The notes beneath the pieces are model-generated. The model saw nothing but the letters and a program-made list of their open reading frames with translations. It did not search any database and was not told the origin of the DNA. A stretch of 64,000 nucleotides of DNA from Salinimicrobium flavum (GTDB lineage: Bacteria > Bacteroidota > Bacteroidia > Flavobacteriales > Flavobacteriaceae). Positions 17,782 through 26,582 of the stretch are shown piece after piece. The stretch covers positions 1 through 64,000 of the forward strand of contig NZ_JBHULT010000009.1 in assembly GCF_042684505.1 (NCBI RefSeq), given 5' to 3'. Each line of letters begins with the position of its first letter. Position 1 is the first letter of the stretch. Position numbers and translations under genes: made by a program.

Positions 17782-19242
17782 ATGAAATTGAATGACAACA
17801 TCGTAGCCCTTGCCACTCCTTCGGGAGCGGGAGCTATTGCCGTGATACGGGTATCGGGACCGGATGCTATTCACCTGGTGGCCCCGGTTTTTAAGTCTAA
17901 AGGCAATAAGGACCTGCGGGAACAATCTTCCCACACCCTGCACCTGGGGAATATTGTAGATGGCGAGCGTATTATTGATGAAGTACTGGTCTCTGTCTTC
18001 CACGGCCCGAAATCTTACACAGGGGAGAACACCATTGAGATCTCCTGTCACGGGAGCCCTTATATTCAGCAGGAGATCATTCAGTTATTGATACGGAAGG
18101 GTTGTCGTTCTGCGGAAGCCGGAGAATTCACCCTGCGTGCTTTCCTTAACGGAAAGATGGATCTGAGTCAGGCAGAAGCCGTGGCCGATCTTATCTCTTC
18201 GGAAAACCAGGCGAGTCACCAGATGGCCATGCAGCAGATGCGCGGTGGATTCTCCAACGAGATCCAGAAACTGCGGCAGGAACTGCTGAATTTCGCTTCT
18301 TTGATAGAACTCGAACTCGATTTTGCCGAAGAAGATGTGGAGTTCGCCAACAGGGAAGAATTCAAGAGCCTGGTGAGTAAGATTCAGCAGGTATTAAAAC
18401 GGCTCATCGATTCCTTTGCGGTGGGTAACGTGTTGAAAAACGGAATTCCGGTGGCCATTGTGGGAGAACCTAACGTGGGAAAATCCACGCTGCTAAATGC
18501 TCTTTTAAACGAGGAACGTGCCATTGTTTCTGAAATTGCGGGAACAACCCGGGACAGCATTGAAGATGAGATCTCGATTGGCGGGATAGGCTTCAGGTTC
18601 ATCGACACCGCCGGGATACGGGAAACCGAAGATGTGGTGGAAAGCATCGGGATCAAAAGGACTTTTGAAAAGATTGGTCAGGCGCAGGTTGTGCTATATC
18701 TTTTTGATGCCTCTCGTCTTCGTCACCTTCAGCCAGATTCTGAGCGTCATCCTGCCCCGAAGGATCGGGATGTTTCAGGATCTCATACTCCCGCCCCTAC
18801 CCTCGAGCAGGTCAAGGTGGAGATAGGCAAGATCAAAAACCAGTTTCCGCAAAAGCCTTTGGTGATCCTGGCAAACAAAGTAGATCAGCTAAGTACGGAG
18901 CAGATAATAGATCTCAGATCGCAAATCTCAGATCTCAATACTATTTCAGCCAAAACCGGTGAAGGGGTAGAAGAACTCCAGCAGAAGCTGTTGCAGTTTG
19001 TGAACACCGGCGAGCTGCGCAACAACAACACCATCGTTACCAATACCCGGCATTACAACGCGCTGCTCAGCGCCCTGGAAGAGATCAACAAGGTACAGGA
19101 AGGGCTCAATAATGATCTGTCAGGAGACCTGCTGGCCATAGACATCAGGGAAGCCCTGCACTACTTTGGGGAGATCACAGGTGAAATTACTAATGATGAC
19201 CTGCTGGGGAATATTTTTGCAAACTTTTGTATTGGGAAGTAA
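17782..19242 (+). CDS. mnmE: tRNA-5-carboxymethylaminomethyl-U34 synthesis GTPase MnmE
   Basis: This is a 486-residue GTPase that, with MnmG, modifies the wobble uridine of several tRNAs. An N-terminal tetrahydrofolate-binding domain (about 1-120), helical domain and inserted G domain are present. G1 is GEPNVGKST (about 228-236), DTAGIRET begins near residue 275, and NKVD is G4. The C-terminus is FCIGK with the essential Cys. The protein is longer than typical MnmE (about 455-470). The excess lies at residues about 313-341, where a dispersed repeat appears to be inserted in frame. The last 18 bases form the left attachment site of the integrated element downstream. Confidence 0.95.
   Translation: MKLNDNIVALATPSGAGAIAVIRVSGPDAIHLVAPVFKSKGNKDLREQSSHTLHLGNIVDGERIIDEVLVSVFHGPKSYTGENTIEISCHGSPYIQQEIIQLLIRKGCRSAEAGEFTLRAFLNGKMDLSQAEAVADLISSENQASHQMAMQQMRGGFSNEIQKLRQELLNFASLIELELDFAEEDVEFANREEFKSLVSKIQQVLKRLIDSFAVGNVLKNGIPVAIVGEPNVGKSTLLNALLNEERAIVSEIAGTTRDSIEDEISIGGIGFRFIDTAGIRETEDVVESIGIKRTFEKIGQAQVVLYLFDASRLRHLQPDSERHPAPKDRDVSGSHTPAPTLEQVKVEIGKIKNQFPQKPLVILANKVDQLSTEQIIDLRSQISDLNTISAKTGEGVEELQQKLLQFVNTGELRNNNTIVTNTRHYNALLSALEEINKVQEGLNNDLSGDLLAIDIREALHYFGEITGEITNDDLLGNIFANFCIGK
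18718..18803 (+). repeat. Dispersed-repeat-like insertion inside mnmE
   Basis: This segment of the mnmE reading frame contains GTCATCCTGCCCCGAAGGAT and then CGGGATGTTTCAGGATCTCA. That is the word order of the short imperfect palindromes common between genes in Flavobacteriaceae. It encodes a low-conservation His/Asp/Pro-rich stretch between G3 and G4 of the G domain. A second suspicious segment, AGATCTCAGATCGCAAATCT, lies near 18910. Confidence 0.6.
19225..19242 (+). other. attL: mnmE 3' end attachment site
   Basis: TTTTGTATTGGGAAGTAA encodes FCIGK-stop and completes mnmE. It is paired with the copy at 42093-42110. The closely related sequence TTCTGTATTGGTAAGTAA is known as the SGI1 attachment core in Gammaproteobacteria. 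Confidence 0.8.
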
Positions 19243-19365
19243 CCGCACAAAACAAATCCATATTAATTCAAAATACATCGTGCTAATATAGTGTAAAGCC
19301 ACCAAATCAACATCTCCCCCTATATTCCTATTTTGTAATGTTATTTGTTTTTTATGTTACAAGTT

Positions 19366-19382
19366 GTACCTCTCCTGTACCT
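19366..19382 (+). repeat. Left-end GTACCT pair, 11-base spacing
   Basis: GTACCT occurs at 19366-19371 and 19377-19382. The 14-mer TACCTCTCCTGTAC (19367-19380) recurs exactly at 22190-22203. A related pair lies just inside the right end (42038-42054). These are candidate arm-type sites for the integrase or its HTH partners. Confidence 0.5.
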
Positions 19383-19426
19383 TTCCAGTCTTTTTAAAAA
19401 ATTTGTACCCAAACTTGCTTATTTGA

Positions 19427-19458
19427 GTTGACAAAGTTTACATAATAGTGTATCTTTG
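19427..19458 (+). promoter_or_regulatory. Promoter of the HTH-integrase operon
   Basis: TTG (19427-19429), 21 bases, then TATCTTTG (19451-19458) fits the Bacteroidota consensus. The box ends 15 bases before the ATG at 19474. Confidence 0.65.
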
Positions 19459-19473
19459 AATAAATTTATACAA

Positions 19474-20106
19474 ATGAGCACCAATATTCGGATTGAGAAA
19501 ATTTGCCGATTTTGCGAGAAGACTTTTATAGCAAAAACAACTGTAACTAAATATTGTGGTGACACTTGTGCGAAGAGAGCTTACAAGAAGCGAAAGAAAG
19601 AAGAGAAGATCCAAAAATCGTATAAGGAAACACGCAGCCATAAAAGCGAAAACCTGGAGAATCTTAAAGCAAAGGAATTTTTAACTGTAACTCAAGCATC
19701 TTTACTTTTAAACTGCTCTAGACAAAACATTTATAAGCTTATCAATTCCCACAAATTACCAGCATCTAACCTTCTACAAAAGAAAACGCTTATTCGCAGA
19801 TCTGATATTGACGAACTTATTACAAACACTAAAACAGAGGCAAACCAAAGAAAAAACCTTCAACAAGGAGGGGACCAAAGCGGAATTATAGATCTCTACT
19901 CCATTTCAGAAATCCAAAGTTTGTTCGCAATTTCCGAAAGTGCTTTACAAGAACTTTTACGAAGAAATAGCGCTGTTAAATATAAACACGGGAGATCTGT
20001 TTTTATTCCCAAGGAAGTTATAGAAAACCTCATTTCACCCAAATCTAACCCCTCAAAAATCACTTATAATAATTCACATCTGAATGACAACAAAAGTAAA
20101 ACTTAG
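19474..20106 (+). CDS. Zinc-finger and double helix-turn-helix element protein
   Basis: This is a 210-residue protein. The N-terminus has a small Cys cluster (CRFCEKTF ... YCGDTC, residues about 11-31) of zinc-finger type, then a Lys-rich linker. Two excisionase/MerR-like HTH domains follow: LTVTQASLLLNCSRQNIYKL (about 70-115) and LYSISEIQSLFAISESALQE (about 137-185). Similar proteins precede integrases in Bacteroidota mobile elements and are plausible directionality or regulatory factors (inference). A TTG at 19456 is in frame but lies in the promoter, so ATG 19474 is chosen. The end overlaps the integrase gene by 23 bases. Confidence 0.8.
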   Translation: MSTNIRIEKICRFCEKTFIAKTTVTKYCGDTCAKRAYKKRKKEEKIQKSYKETRSHKSENLENLKAKEFLTVTQASLLLNCSRQNIYKLINSHKLPASNLLQKKTLIRRSDIDELITNTKTEANQRKNLQQGGDQSGIIDLYSISEIQSLFAISESALQELLRRNSAVKYKHGRSVFIPKEVIENLISPKSNPSKITYNNSHLNDNKSKT

Positions 20107-21241
20107 ACAGAAACCAATTAGTAAAGGTCGGAAAAGTCTCTATTTAGATTTTTACCCACCCATCCTCCATACAGAAACTGGTAAAAACACAAGACGCGAT
20201 TTTCTCGGGTTATACATTTTTTCCAAACCTAAATCTTCGCTTGAAAAACAGCACAATACCGAAACTCTAAAAATAGGTGAAAGCATACGCCAAAAGCGTG
20301 AAAACTTCTTAAATAAACCTGAGATTTACAGCCAGTACGAAAAGGAGCAATTAAGGTTAAAGGAATTAGGAGAACATTGTTTTATTGAATACTTCAAAAA
20401 GTTAACCAACAAACGAAAAGCCAGTAACCACGATAACTGGGTTTCAGCCCTTAATTACCTTGAAGATTTTACTAATGGAAATTTGAAGTTTGCAGACCTA
20501 AATGAAAAATTTCTAAACGACTTCAAAGAATTTTTGCTTACCACAAAAAGCAAAAAGAGCAGTAAAACTACCCTTTCCCAAAATTCAGCAGTTTCTTATT
20601 TCAATAAAGTAAAGGCAGCATTAAAACAGGCGTTCAATGACGGTATATTACAAACAGACTTAAACGCTAAAATAAAGCCTATTAAAGCTGCCGAAACGAG
20701 ACGGGAATACTTGACCATTGAAGAACTTAATAAGCTTGTAAAAACGCCTTGCAGCAATGCTTTATTGAAACGTGCAGCCCTATTTTCTGCACTCACAGGG
20801 TTGAGGTTTTCCGACATTCAAAAAATGAACTGGGGCGAACTTGAATACATAAAAGGGCAAGGGTATTTTTTGAACTTCAATCAAAAGAAAACCAAAGGCG
20901 TTGAGGTATTGCCGATTTCTGAACAGGCGTACAGCTTTACAGAAGGTACAGAAAAACCAGAGTCTATGCCAAAGGATCAGCCTGTATTTGAGGGGCTTAA
21001 ATATTCAGCCTACCATAACAAACACTTGTTTCAATGGATTGGAGCAGCAGGAATAACAAAGGATATTACTTTTCATTGTTTCAGACATACCTTTGCAACC
21101 TTGCAACTGTTTAACGGAACAGACATTTACACCGTTTCGAAAATGTTAGGACATAAGGATCTAAAAACCACCCAAGTTTATGCTAAAATTGTGGATAGTT
21201 CTAAGCGAGTAGCCGCCGATAAAATTCAACTTGAAATGTAG
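20084..21241 (+). CDS. Tyrosine site-specific integrase
   Basis: This is a 385-residue tyrosine recombinase of the Bacteroidota mobile-element type. It has an N-terminal arm-binding region, a SAM-like core-binding domain (about 95-200) and a catalytic domain. The catalytic residues are all visible: R241 (TGLRFSD), H331 and R334 (HCFRH), H357 (LGHKD) and nucleophile Y366 (TTQVYAKI). It is therefore expected to be active. It overlaps the upstream HTH gene, points into the element and lies about 840 bases from attL, the normal position for an integrase that targets mnmE. Confidence 0.94.
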   Translation: MTTKVKLRQKPISKGRKSLYLDFYPPILHTETGKNTRRDFLGLYIFSKPKSSLEKQHNTETLKIGESIRQKRENFLNKPEIYSQYEKEQLRLKELGEHCFIEYFKKLTNKRKASNHDNWVSALNYLEDFTNGNLKFADLNEKFLNDFKEFLLTTKSKKSSKTTLSQNSAVSYFNKVKAALKQAFNDGILQTDLNAKIKPIKAAETRREYLTIEELNKLVKTPCSNALLKRAALFSALTGLRFSDIQKMNWGELEYIKGQGYFLNFNQKKTKGVEVLPISEQAYSFTEGTEKPESMPKDQPVFEGLKYSAYHNKHLFQWIGAAGITKDITFHCFRHTFATLQLFNGTDIYTVSKMLGHKDLKTTQVYAKIVDSSKRVAADKIQLEM

Positions 21242-21252
21242 TCAATAATCTT

Positions 21253-22149
21253 ATGGAGAAATTAAATAATTTCAATTTACTGCATTCCAATATAATAATA
21301 GGCATGCATGCTAACGTCAACCTATCCTTAACTTTTACTGAGGACTTTAATAAGTGGCTGCATCATAAAGACAATGATTGGGGCATGGAAGATTTTAAAA
21401 GTAGAAACACCTTGTACGTTGGTTTTTTACATATTATTGACCTATCCGTTTTAAAGCAAATTTTTTATGATCTTGCCAGTATATATAAAAAACAATTTCC
21501 TTACGCTGAGAAACAAGCTTTCATTGATTATACTTTTGGTTTTACCATCGTTGACATAGAGAGATTTATATCCCGAGATTTCGGTTTTCTCGGATCGCCA
21601 ACAATTAATTCACCATTAGAATACTACTACTGCTCTCTATCAACTGGGGAATTAATTGATTTTGCTATTCCCAAAGATTCCTCGATTGAACATTATAAAC
21701 AATATTATAGGCAGGCTATAAATCTCATTAATAATATTCCTTATAACACTGCTTCACCCCTTCCTTTTAACTGCGAAATGCCCAAAATGTCTAAAGTTAC
21801 CGACCAAAGTGAAAGTGAAGAACTCCAAAACACGAAATCCGACAACAATCAGTTTAGCGTTTTGCAATGGGCTACAATATTTTATTATGTTGATGAATCA
21901 GAATTTTCAACCAGTACCGACACCAAAATAAATCGTATGGAGCAATTTATGAAAGAGCAGAGCATCAACACAACCTTAAATAATTTCAAAAAGAATTATT
22001 ATGAGGCAAAAAACAGAATAAATAAAAAAAATGATTACCCAATAAGAAAGCTTGAACCGCTAATTCAATACATGGAAGATAACTATCCTACGACAGTTAA
22101 TCTCATCGAAACGGACTTGCGATTTCTCGAGGAAGAAAATGATATCTAA
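21253..22149 (+). CDS. Conserved element protein, unknown function
   Basis: This is a 298-residue soluble protein, 11 bases after the integrase gene and probably on its transcript. I do not recognise any domain. The N-terminal half is aromatic-rich (about residues 65-115). The C-terminal third contains QWATIFYYVDES and a helical, charged tail ending LRFLEEENDI. Its position next to the integrase suggests a role in element maintenance or excision, but nothing in the sequence shows this. Confidence 0.65.
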   Translation: MEKLNNFNLLHSNIIIGMHANVNLSLTFTEDFNKWLHHKDNDWGMEDFKSRNTLYVGFLHIIDLSVLKQIFYDLASIYKKQFPYAEKQAFIDYTFGFTIVDIERFISRDFGFLGSPTINSPLEYYYCSLSTGELIDFAIPKDSSIEHYKQYYRQAINLINNIPYNTASPLPFNCEMPKMSKVTDQSESEELQNTKSDNNQFSVLQWATIFYYVDESEFSTSTDTKINRMEQFMKEQSINTTLNNFKKNYYEAKNRINKKNDYPIRKLEPLIQYMEDNYPTTVNLIETDLRFLEEENDI

Positions 22150-22189
22150 ACCCATTATACCTATGCAAAGTAACCGTTAAGTAACCAGT

Positions 22190-22203
22190 TACCTCTCCTG
22201 TAC
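22190..22203 (+). repeat. 14-bp direct repeat of a left-end sequence
   Basis: TACCTCTCCTGTAC is identical to 19367-19380. The nearby AAGTAACCG (22168-22176) also repeats the mnmE stop junction (19237-19245). This is a candidate second set of recombination or regulatory sites, between the integrase operon and the second HTH gene. Confidence 0.45.
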
Positions 22204-22235
22204 TTGCAGCCATTGTTTAACTAAAATCAAAAACA

Positions 22236-22589
22236 ATGGAACAAGTATTTTTTACCTTTCCTTTAGCAGAACTTGAACCCATCTTTAAAAGGTGGATTAG
22301 AGAGACACAAATTGAAACCGAATCTAAACAGGCTTCTTCCGAAACCACTGAGGACATATTAACCGTTCAGGAAGCAGCAAAATTCCTTGACCTAGCAGTT
22401 CCAACCGTATATAGCAAGGTAAGTAAAGGGGAGCTTCCTTTTATGAAGAGGAGCAAGCGCCTCTATTTTTCCAGTACCGACTTAAGGGAATATCTCAAAG
22501 CTGGCCGCAGAAAGTCAAATAGCGAGGTTGAGCAAGAGGCAAAAGCTTTGTTTTCAAGCACTCAAAAGGGACTGCGTAATGGAAAATAA
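22236..22589 (+). CDS. Excisionase-family HTH protein
   Basis: This is a 117-residue DNA-binding protein. A helix-turn-helix of the excisionase (HTH_17) type spans about residues 43-90: LTVQEAAKFLDLAVPTVYSK, then a wing with FMKRSKRLYFSSTDL. A charged C-terminal tail follows. Such proteins act as recombination directionality factors or regulators in mobile elements. It lies just downstream of the repeated TACCTCTCCTGTAC motif, which could be its binding site (inference). Confidence 0.82.
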   Translation: MEQVFFTFPLAELEPIFKRWIRETQIETESKQASSETTEDILTVQEAAKFLDLAVPTVYSKVSKGELPFMKRSKRLYFSSTDLREYLKAGRRKSNSEVEQEAKALFSSTQKGLRNGK

Positions 22590-22670
22590 ACAGTTGCTCA
22601 GCCCCTATAGTTATTTGTGTTGGCGCTCTTTACAGGCGCAAACTATTATTTAATTTAAAAGATAATAGTT

Positions 22671-24155
22671 ATGCGAGTTGAATTAAAGAATGAGAGGTTT
22701 TACATAACCCTCCCGCAACGCCTATATGTTGAACTTTTAGAATGGAATAAAGAGCATGAGAGGATGGATCTTGACTTAACAGCCCTAATCCTTCACTTTA
22801 TCTTAAAACAGCAGTCAGAGCCTCAGGAATGGGTGCCACTGAGCTCTGTAATCCTTCGAAAATATGATAACGGAAGATATAAGTCAAGTGAACAAATTGA
22901 ACTGCTACAGGAAGGAGAATTTATAGAGTTTCTGAACCACCAAAATAACATTCCTGGCAAAGAAAATTCTTGTAGGAGATTCAGGATATCATCAAAGTAT
23001 TTTGAACAGGAAAAGGATGCTTCTAATCCGACTATCCACAGTTATGAAATAAAGCAACAGCCTCTTTTGAAAAAGCTTGAAAAGCATAATCGACACAGAA
23101 AAATTGAGGCTAGCAGTACCACAGCTCATCTCACAAAGTGGTTAGAATCTGATGGTTTCACCATTGACAAGGAAGCTGCTTTTAGTTACATTGAAGAAAA
23201 ATACCACTCGGATTCCCGCAAGTATCTTACCCGATACGATAAAGTGGTTCAATTTGATCCAGCTCAGTCTTATTCGAGAGATGGCGATGACGATAGGCTC
23301 CATAGCATATTCACTCAACTCCCAAAGGATTTAAAACCATTTGTAAGTTATCAGGGGCAGCAGCTCATTGAGATGGATGTGAAAAATTCGCAGCCAATGA
23401 TGTTCGTTATTTTACTTGAGGAGTTTTTACAGCATATTGATGATTTAAGTAAGAGTAAAAATGGAGTAAAGGAAGGAAGATTAAGAAAGAGGATTTATAA
23501 TACTCTGAAGAAGTATATAAATAATAATGATACTGATTACTATAACAACAATAAGTATACAATAGATATAGAAACAATATCATATAGTATAACTATAATC
23601 TTGTTAGAAACCTTTGGAAGCCCTGATATTGCTGAAATTGATAATTTTATTTCGCTAGTTAACAGTGGGGCAATCTATGAAAAAACTGGTGAGTTGTTAT
23701 TATCTACGGGAGCCATTTGGCAGGAAGAAGATACTTTTTTTACCATACTTTATAACAAGGAAAAAAATAAACAGGAAATTTCTGATTTTGGTTCCTTAAG
23801 AAAATGTGGTAAAACACTTATAATAAATGCTCTTTACTCTCCACGAGGAAAAGGCAGTGTAAGAGCCATAAATAAAGTAAAGGAATTATACCCTTCGATA
23901 TTCCGAATTGTTGAAGCATTTAAGGATCCCAATTACAAGGATTTTGCTTTGATTTTACAGAGAATGGAAGCAAAATGTATTTTGGACCACTGTGCCAAGA
24001 ATATTGCAAGGAAATATCCTGATATGCCTCTAATTTGTAGACATGACAGTTTATCCACTTCCAAAGCTTTTGGAGATGATTTATTTGAAGAATTTAAAAA
24101 TCAAATCGAAAGTTATTTTGGCACAGAAATAAAAGTAGAAAAGGAAGTTTGGTAA
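22671..24155 (+). CDS. Element protein with family-A polymerase-like motifs
   Basis: This is a 494-residue protein, not recognised as a named family. Three blocks recall family-A DNA polymerases in the correct order. The first is a motif A-like EMDVKNSQP with D236. The second is a motif B-like R377-x3-K381-x7-Y389, with the same spacing as the Pol I O-helix. The third is a motif C-like CRHDSLS with H458-D459. The A-to-B distance (141) is longer than in Pol I, and a low-complexity Asn/Tyr stretch (about 284-297) sits between. No exonuclease domain is visible. The N-terminal 150 residues contain a small possible DNA-binding region. A replication role for the element is plausible but unproven. 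Confidence 0.6.
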   Translation: MRVELKNERFYITLPQRLYVELLEWNKEHERMDLDLTALILHFILKQQSEPQEWVPLSSVILRKYDNGRYKSSEQIELLQEGEFIEFLNHQNNIPGKENSCRRFRISSKYFEQEKDASNPTIHSYEIKQQPLLKKLEKHNRHRKIEASSTTAHLTKWLESDGFTIDKEAAFSYIEEKYHSDSRKYLTRYDKVVQFDPAQSYSRDGDDDRLHSIFTQLPKDLKPFVSYQGQQLIEMDVKNSQPMMFVILLEEFLQHIDDLSKSKNGVKEGRLRKRIYNTLKKYINNNDTDYYNNNKYTIDIETISYSITIILLETFGSPDIAEIDNFISLVNSGAIYEKTGELLLSTGAIWQEEDTFFTILYNKEKNKQEISDFGSLRKCGKTLIINALYSPRGKGSVRAINKVKELYPSIFRIVEAFKDPNYKDFALILQRMEAKCILDHCAKNIARKYPDMPLICRHDSLSTSKAFGDDLFEEFKNQIESYFGTEIKVEKEVW

Positions 24156-24334
24156 AAACTCTTTCTTCTCGGCCTCTGAGGTAACCTTCTAAGCCTATAT
24201 TTTACTCTATAGTTTTATACGGATAATAGTTGGAGAGGAAAATTTAATATCGGCTTTAGTAGCCTAACCATCAGCGATTTGAGTTATAGAGCTAATCTGT
24301 CAATGCAATCTGCTAATTTTTAGCATGATAGATT

Positions 24335-24401
24335 GTCCAACGTTCCGTATATAGTGTCGTAGCATACCGCAGGGTGCTATTCACTATACTCCTTATTAGC
24401 C
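24335..24401. repeat. attC-like imperfect palindrome after the ATPase-HEPN gene
   Basis: It runs from GTCCAAC (24335) to ATTAGCC (24395-24401). Inner arms GTATATAGTG (24347-24356) and CACTATAC (24382-24389) pair with a bulge, and AGCA/TGCT pair further in. It immediately follows the stop of the minus-strand gene at 24409. The rest of the 253-base gap shows no gene. Confidence 0.5.
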
Positions 24402-24408
24402 CTTTTTT

Positions 24409-26403
24409 TTATTCTAAGAAGTTGTCACATTTTTCCGTTAGCCAACTTAGTGCGGAAAGGGTTATAGTCATATCTTCTTGATTTATATCCTTAGCATGGG
24501 CGTCAATTCTGTTTTCATTAGATAGCCCCATATAGATCTCAAATTTTCCCTTATCCACAAATATTTTTTCGAAATCCGCCCAGTTTTTAGAAATGTATTT
24601 TTGTATATCCAAAAAATAAACCTCTCCTGAATCAGAAAATATTTCGTTTAAGTTTAAATTGTTTAAACGTTCTCTTCTCTTTTCTTCGATAATTTTTAAA
24701 AATTCCGATTTACTTTTAGCTGAACCGAATTTAAATCTTAGTGAAAGTTTTAGGACGTTGCGCAATTTTAGTTCAAGACTATTTCTTTTTTTAGTTATAG
24801 TTGCCCACTTATCCTCAATTTTAGCATAGCTGTGTTGAATTTTAGTTTGGTCTAGTATATAATTTTTAACAGCATTTATCTTTACATGATAGACATCATT
24901 ATCTGATTTTTCAATCAAATTATAGCCTAATAGGTGATTAATGGTTTTATCTGAAATTGAACTTATTTTTTCAAACTCTTTTAGATTTCCCAGTACTAAA
25001 TGTTCTAGAAGTTCAAATTCTTGAGGATACCAGTTTTTTAATACATCAACAATTAATTCAACGTAGTCAGAAAGGTGTCTGTCAAAATTCTCTTTCTGTT
25101 CTCGGTAATAAAATTTGGTAACTTTTGCAGGCCTTTTAGATGTTGTTTCTCGATGAATTTTAGAACAAACTTGTCTAATTAAAAATGGGTGGCCACCAAA
25201 ATCATCGGTTAAAAAAGTTATTATCTCTTCGTCAAAGTCTAAGCCCATATAGTTACCTATGTTTTTGACCATATCAGAGACATTTGAATGGTTAAATAAT
25301 TTCAAATATGTTGGTGTAATCATTCTATAGATTGGATTATCATAACTTCCAATCAAACCAGTTTCGATTGTTTTTGGGTTAACCCCTGCTATAATAAATG
25401 AAAAAAGCCCTTGATTTTTTTGATAAATAGACCTAATGGACTGCCAAAACAAAATGAAATCATTATCACTAGTCCAATGTTCAGAAGGGGAGATATCAAA
25501 AGTTATGTTTTCAATTTCGTCAAAAATCAATAACAATCTATTACCACCAATAGCGTCATGAATTTTGATCATGTCTTCTTCAAAAGAGGTTGAAGCATCC
25601 TTCTCCGTATAATTAGTACTTAACTTTATATTGAGTTCAGGATGAGTTGAATTAATTATTTCATTTAATAACTGATTCGAAATGAACTCAAGGGATTCAT
25701 TCCACCTTCGTTTATGAAATGCGGGTTCTTGACAATCAATAAATACAGCACTTTCGCTTCTTAAATTTAAATATCTTTTCAGAGCATATAAAACTGAGGT
25801 CTTTCCAATTTTTCGTAATCCGAATAATCCTGAATTTTCTCCTGATTTATATTTATCATAAAAAAACTGTACAGTTTCAGTTCTTCCGTAAAAATATGCA
25901 TCATTCTGCAATGGGGACTCGAAAGCAAACAAGTCACGTCCATAAAAAAATTCTTTTAACCTTTGTTTTATTATTTCTTGAGGATTTGATTTAAAAAAAT
26001 CTAAATAACTGAAGGGTATAATAATTCGAGTTTCTGGATTTTGTTGAGCTAGGCTGGTAATTTTTGACTTGATTTTTTTATCACCACTGATTAGAATAAC
26101 ACATAACTTATCTAACCTATTTTGATATTCAAACATTAATTTATCAACATAGTCAAATGTTCTTGTATCGAAATTTTCATAGGAATTTGTGATCAATAAC
26201 ATTTCACTTTGAAATCTGTATTTCTCCTTTAATTCTGTCGTAGGTTTTAAAAATGCAAAATTGTACCAAGCACCCTTGAAATTATGAGATTTCGCAAAGG
26301 AAATAGAAAAAAGAGCACTAAAATATTCAATGATATTTTGTTCTGTATGCCTGATTCCTGCCTTTTTTAAACTTACATTCGGATGTATTCCTGTTTCTGT
26401 CAT
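24409..26403 (-). CDS. P-loop (STAND-like) ATPase with C-terminal HEPN-like domain
   Basis: This is a 664-residue multidomain protein, likely anti-phage. The N-terminal 150 residues have no recognised domain. The ATPase domain has Walker A GLRKIGKT (195-202) and Walker B LLLIFDEIEN (about 290-299), preceded by a DAYFYGRTE lead-in typical of STAND/AAA ATPases. A winged-helix-like region follows (about 455-520). The last 100 residues (YFLDIQKYISKNWADFEKIF ... R632-x3-H636) resemble Swt1-type HEPN domains, which are often RNases or their inactive relatives. The expected model is a sensor ATPase coupled to an effector (inference). Its codon use is AT-rich, like the rest of the cargo. Confidence 0.68.
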   Translation of the reverse strand: MTETGIHPNVSLKKAGIRHTEQNIIEYFSALFSISFAKSHNFKGAWYNFAFLKPTTELKEKYRFQSEMLLITNSYENFDTRTFDYVDKLMFEYQNRLDKLCVILISGDKKIKSKITSLAQQNPETRIIIPFSYLDFFKSNPQEIIKQRLKEFFYGRDLFAFESPLQNDAYFYGRTETVQFFYDKYKSGENSGLFGLRKIGKTSVLYALKRYLNLRSESAVFIDCQEPAFHKRRWNESLEFISNQLLNEIINSTHPELNIKLSTNYTEKDASTSFEEDMIKIHDAIGGNRLLLIFDEIENITFDISPSEHWTSDNDFILFWQSIRSIYQKNQGLFSFIIAGVNPKTIETGLIGSYDNPIYRMITPTYLKLFNHSNVSDMVKNIGNYMGLDFDEEIITFLTDDFGGHPFLIRQVCSKIHRETTSKRPAKVTKFYYREQKENFDRHLSDYVELIVDVLKNWYPQEFELLEHLVLGNLKEFEKISSISDKTINHLLGYNLIEKSDNDVYHVKINAVKNYILDQTKIQHSYAKIEDKWATITKKRNSLELKLRNVLKLSLRFKFGSAKSKSEFLKIIEEKRRERLNNLNLNEIFSDSGEVYFLDIQKYISKNWADFEKIFVDKGKFEIYMGLSNENRIDAHAKDINQEDMTITLSALSWLTEKCDNFLE

Positions 26404-26424
26404 TTATATTTTTTTAATAATGCT

Positions 26425-26520
26425 TAACGTCTCGTAAAAAACAGTGCAAGCTGGCATGCTTGATTGGCCGCAGGACAATCAGGCGCAGCAAGCGAACAAG
26501 GAGTTTCGATTTGAAACTAG
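26425..26520. repeat. Repeated intergenic element, copy A
   Basis: Plus-strand landmarks are TAACGTCTCGTA (26425-26436), AGCTGGC, GGACAA, and GCAAGCGAACAAGGAGTTTC from 26488. The same landmarks, in the same order and with nearly the same spacing, occur at 30896-30990, and a partial copy is at 28828-28860. It lies between two minus-strand cargo genes. Confidence 0.65.
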
Positions 26521-26582
26521 ACCAAATATTATTTTTATATAGTTTTACCAATTTTAGCGACACGTCTAATCAGGGATTAAAG

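Noticed and set aside
22600..22660. Hairpin as a replication origin of the island
   Set aside because: ATAGTT/AACTAT and TTGGCGC/GCGCAA words can pair, but the stem is imperfect and there are no iterons beside it.
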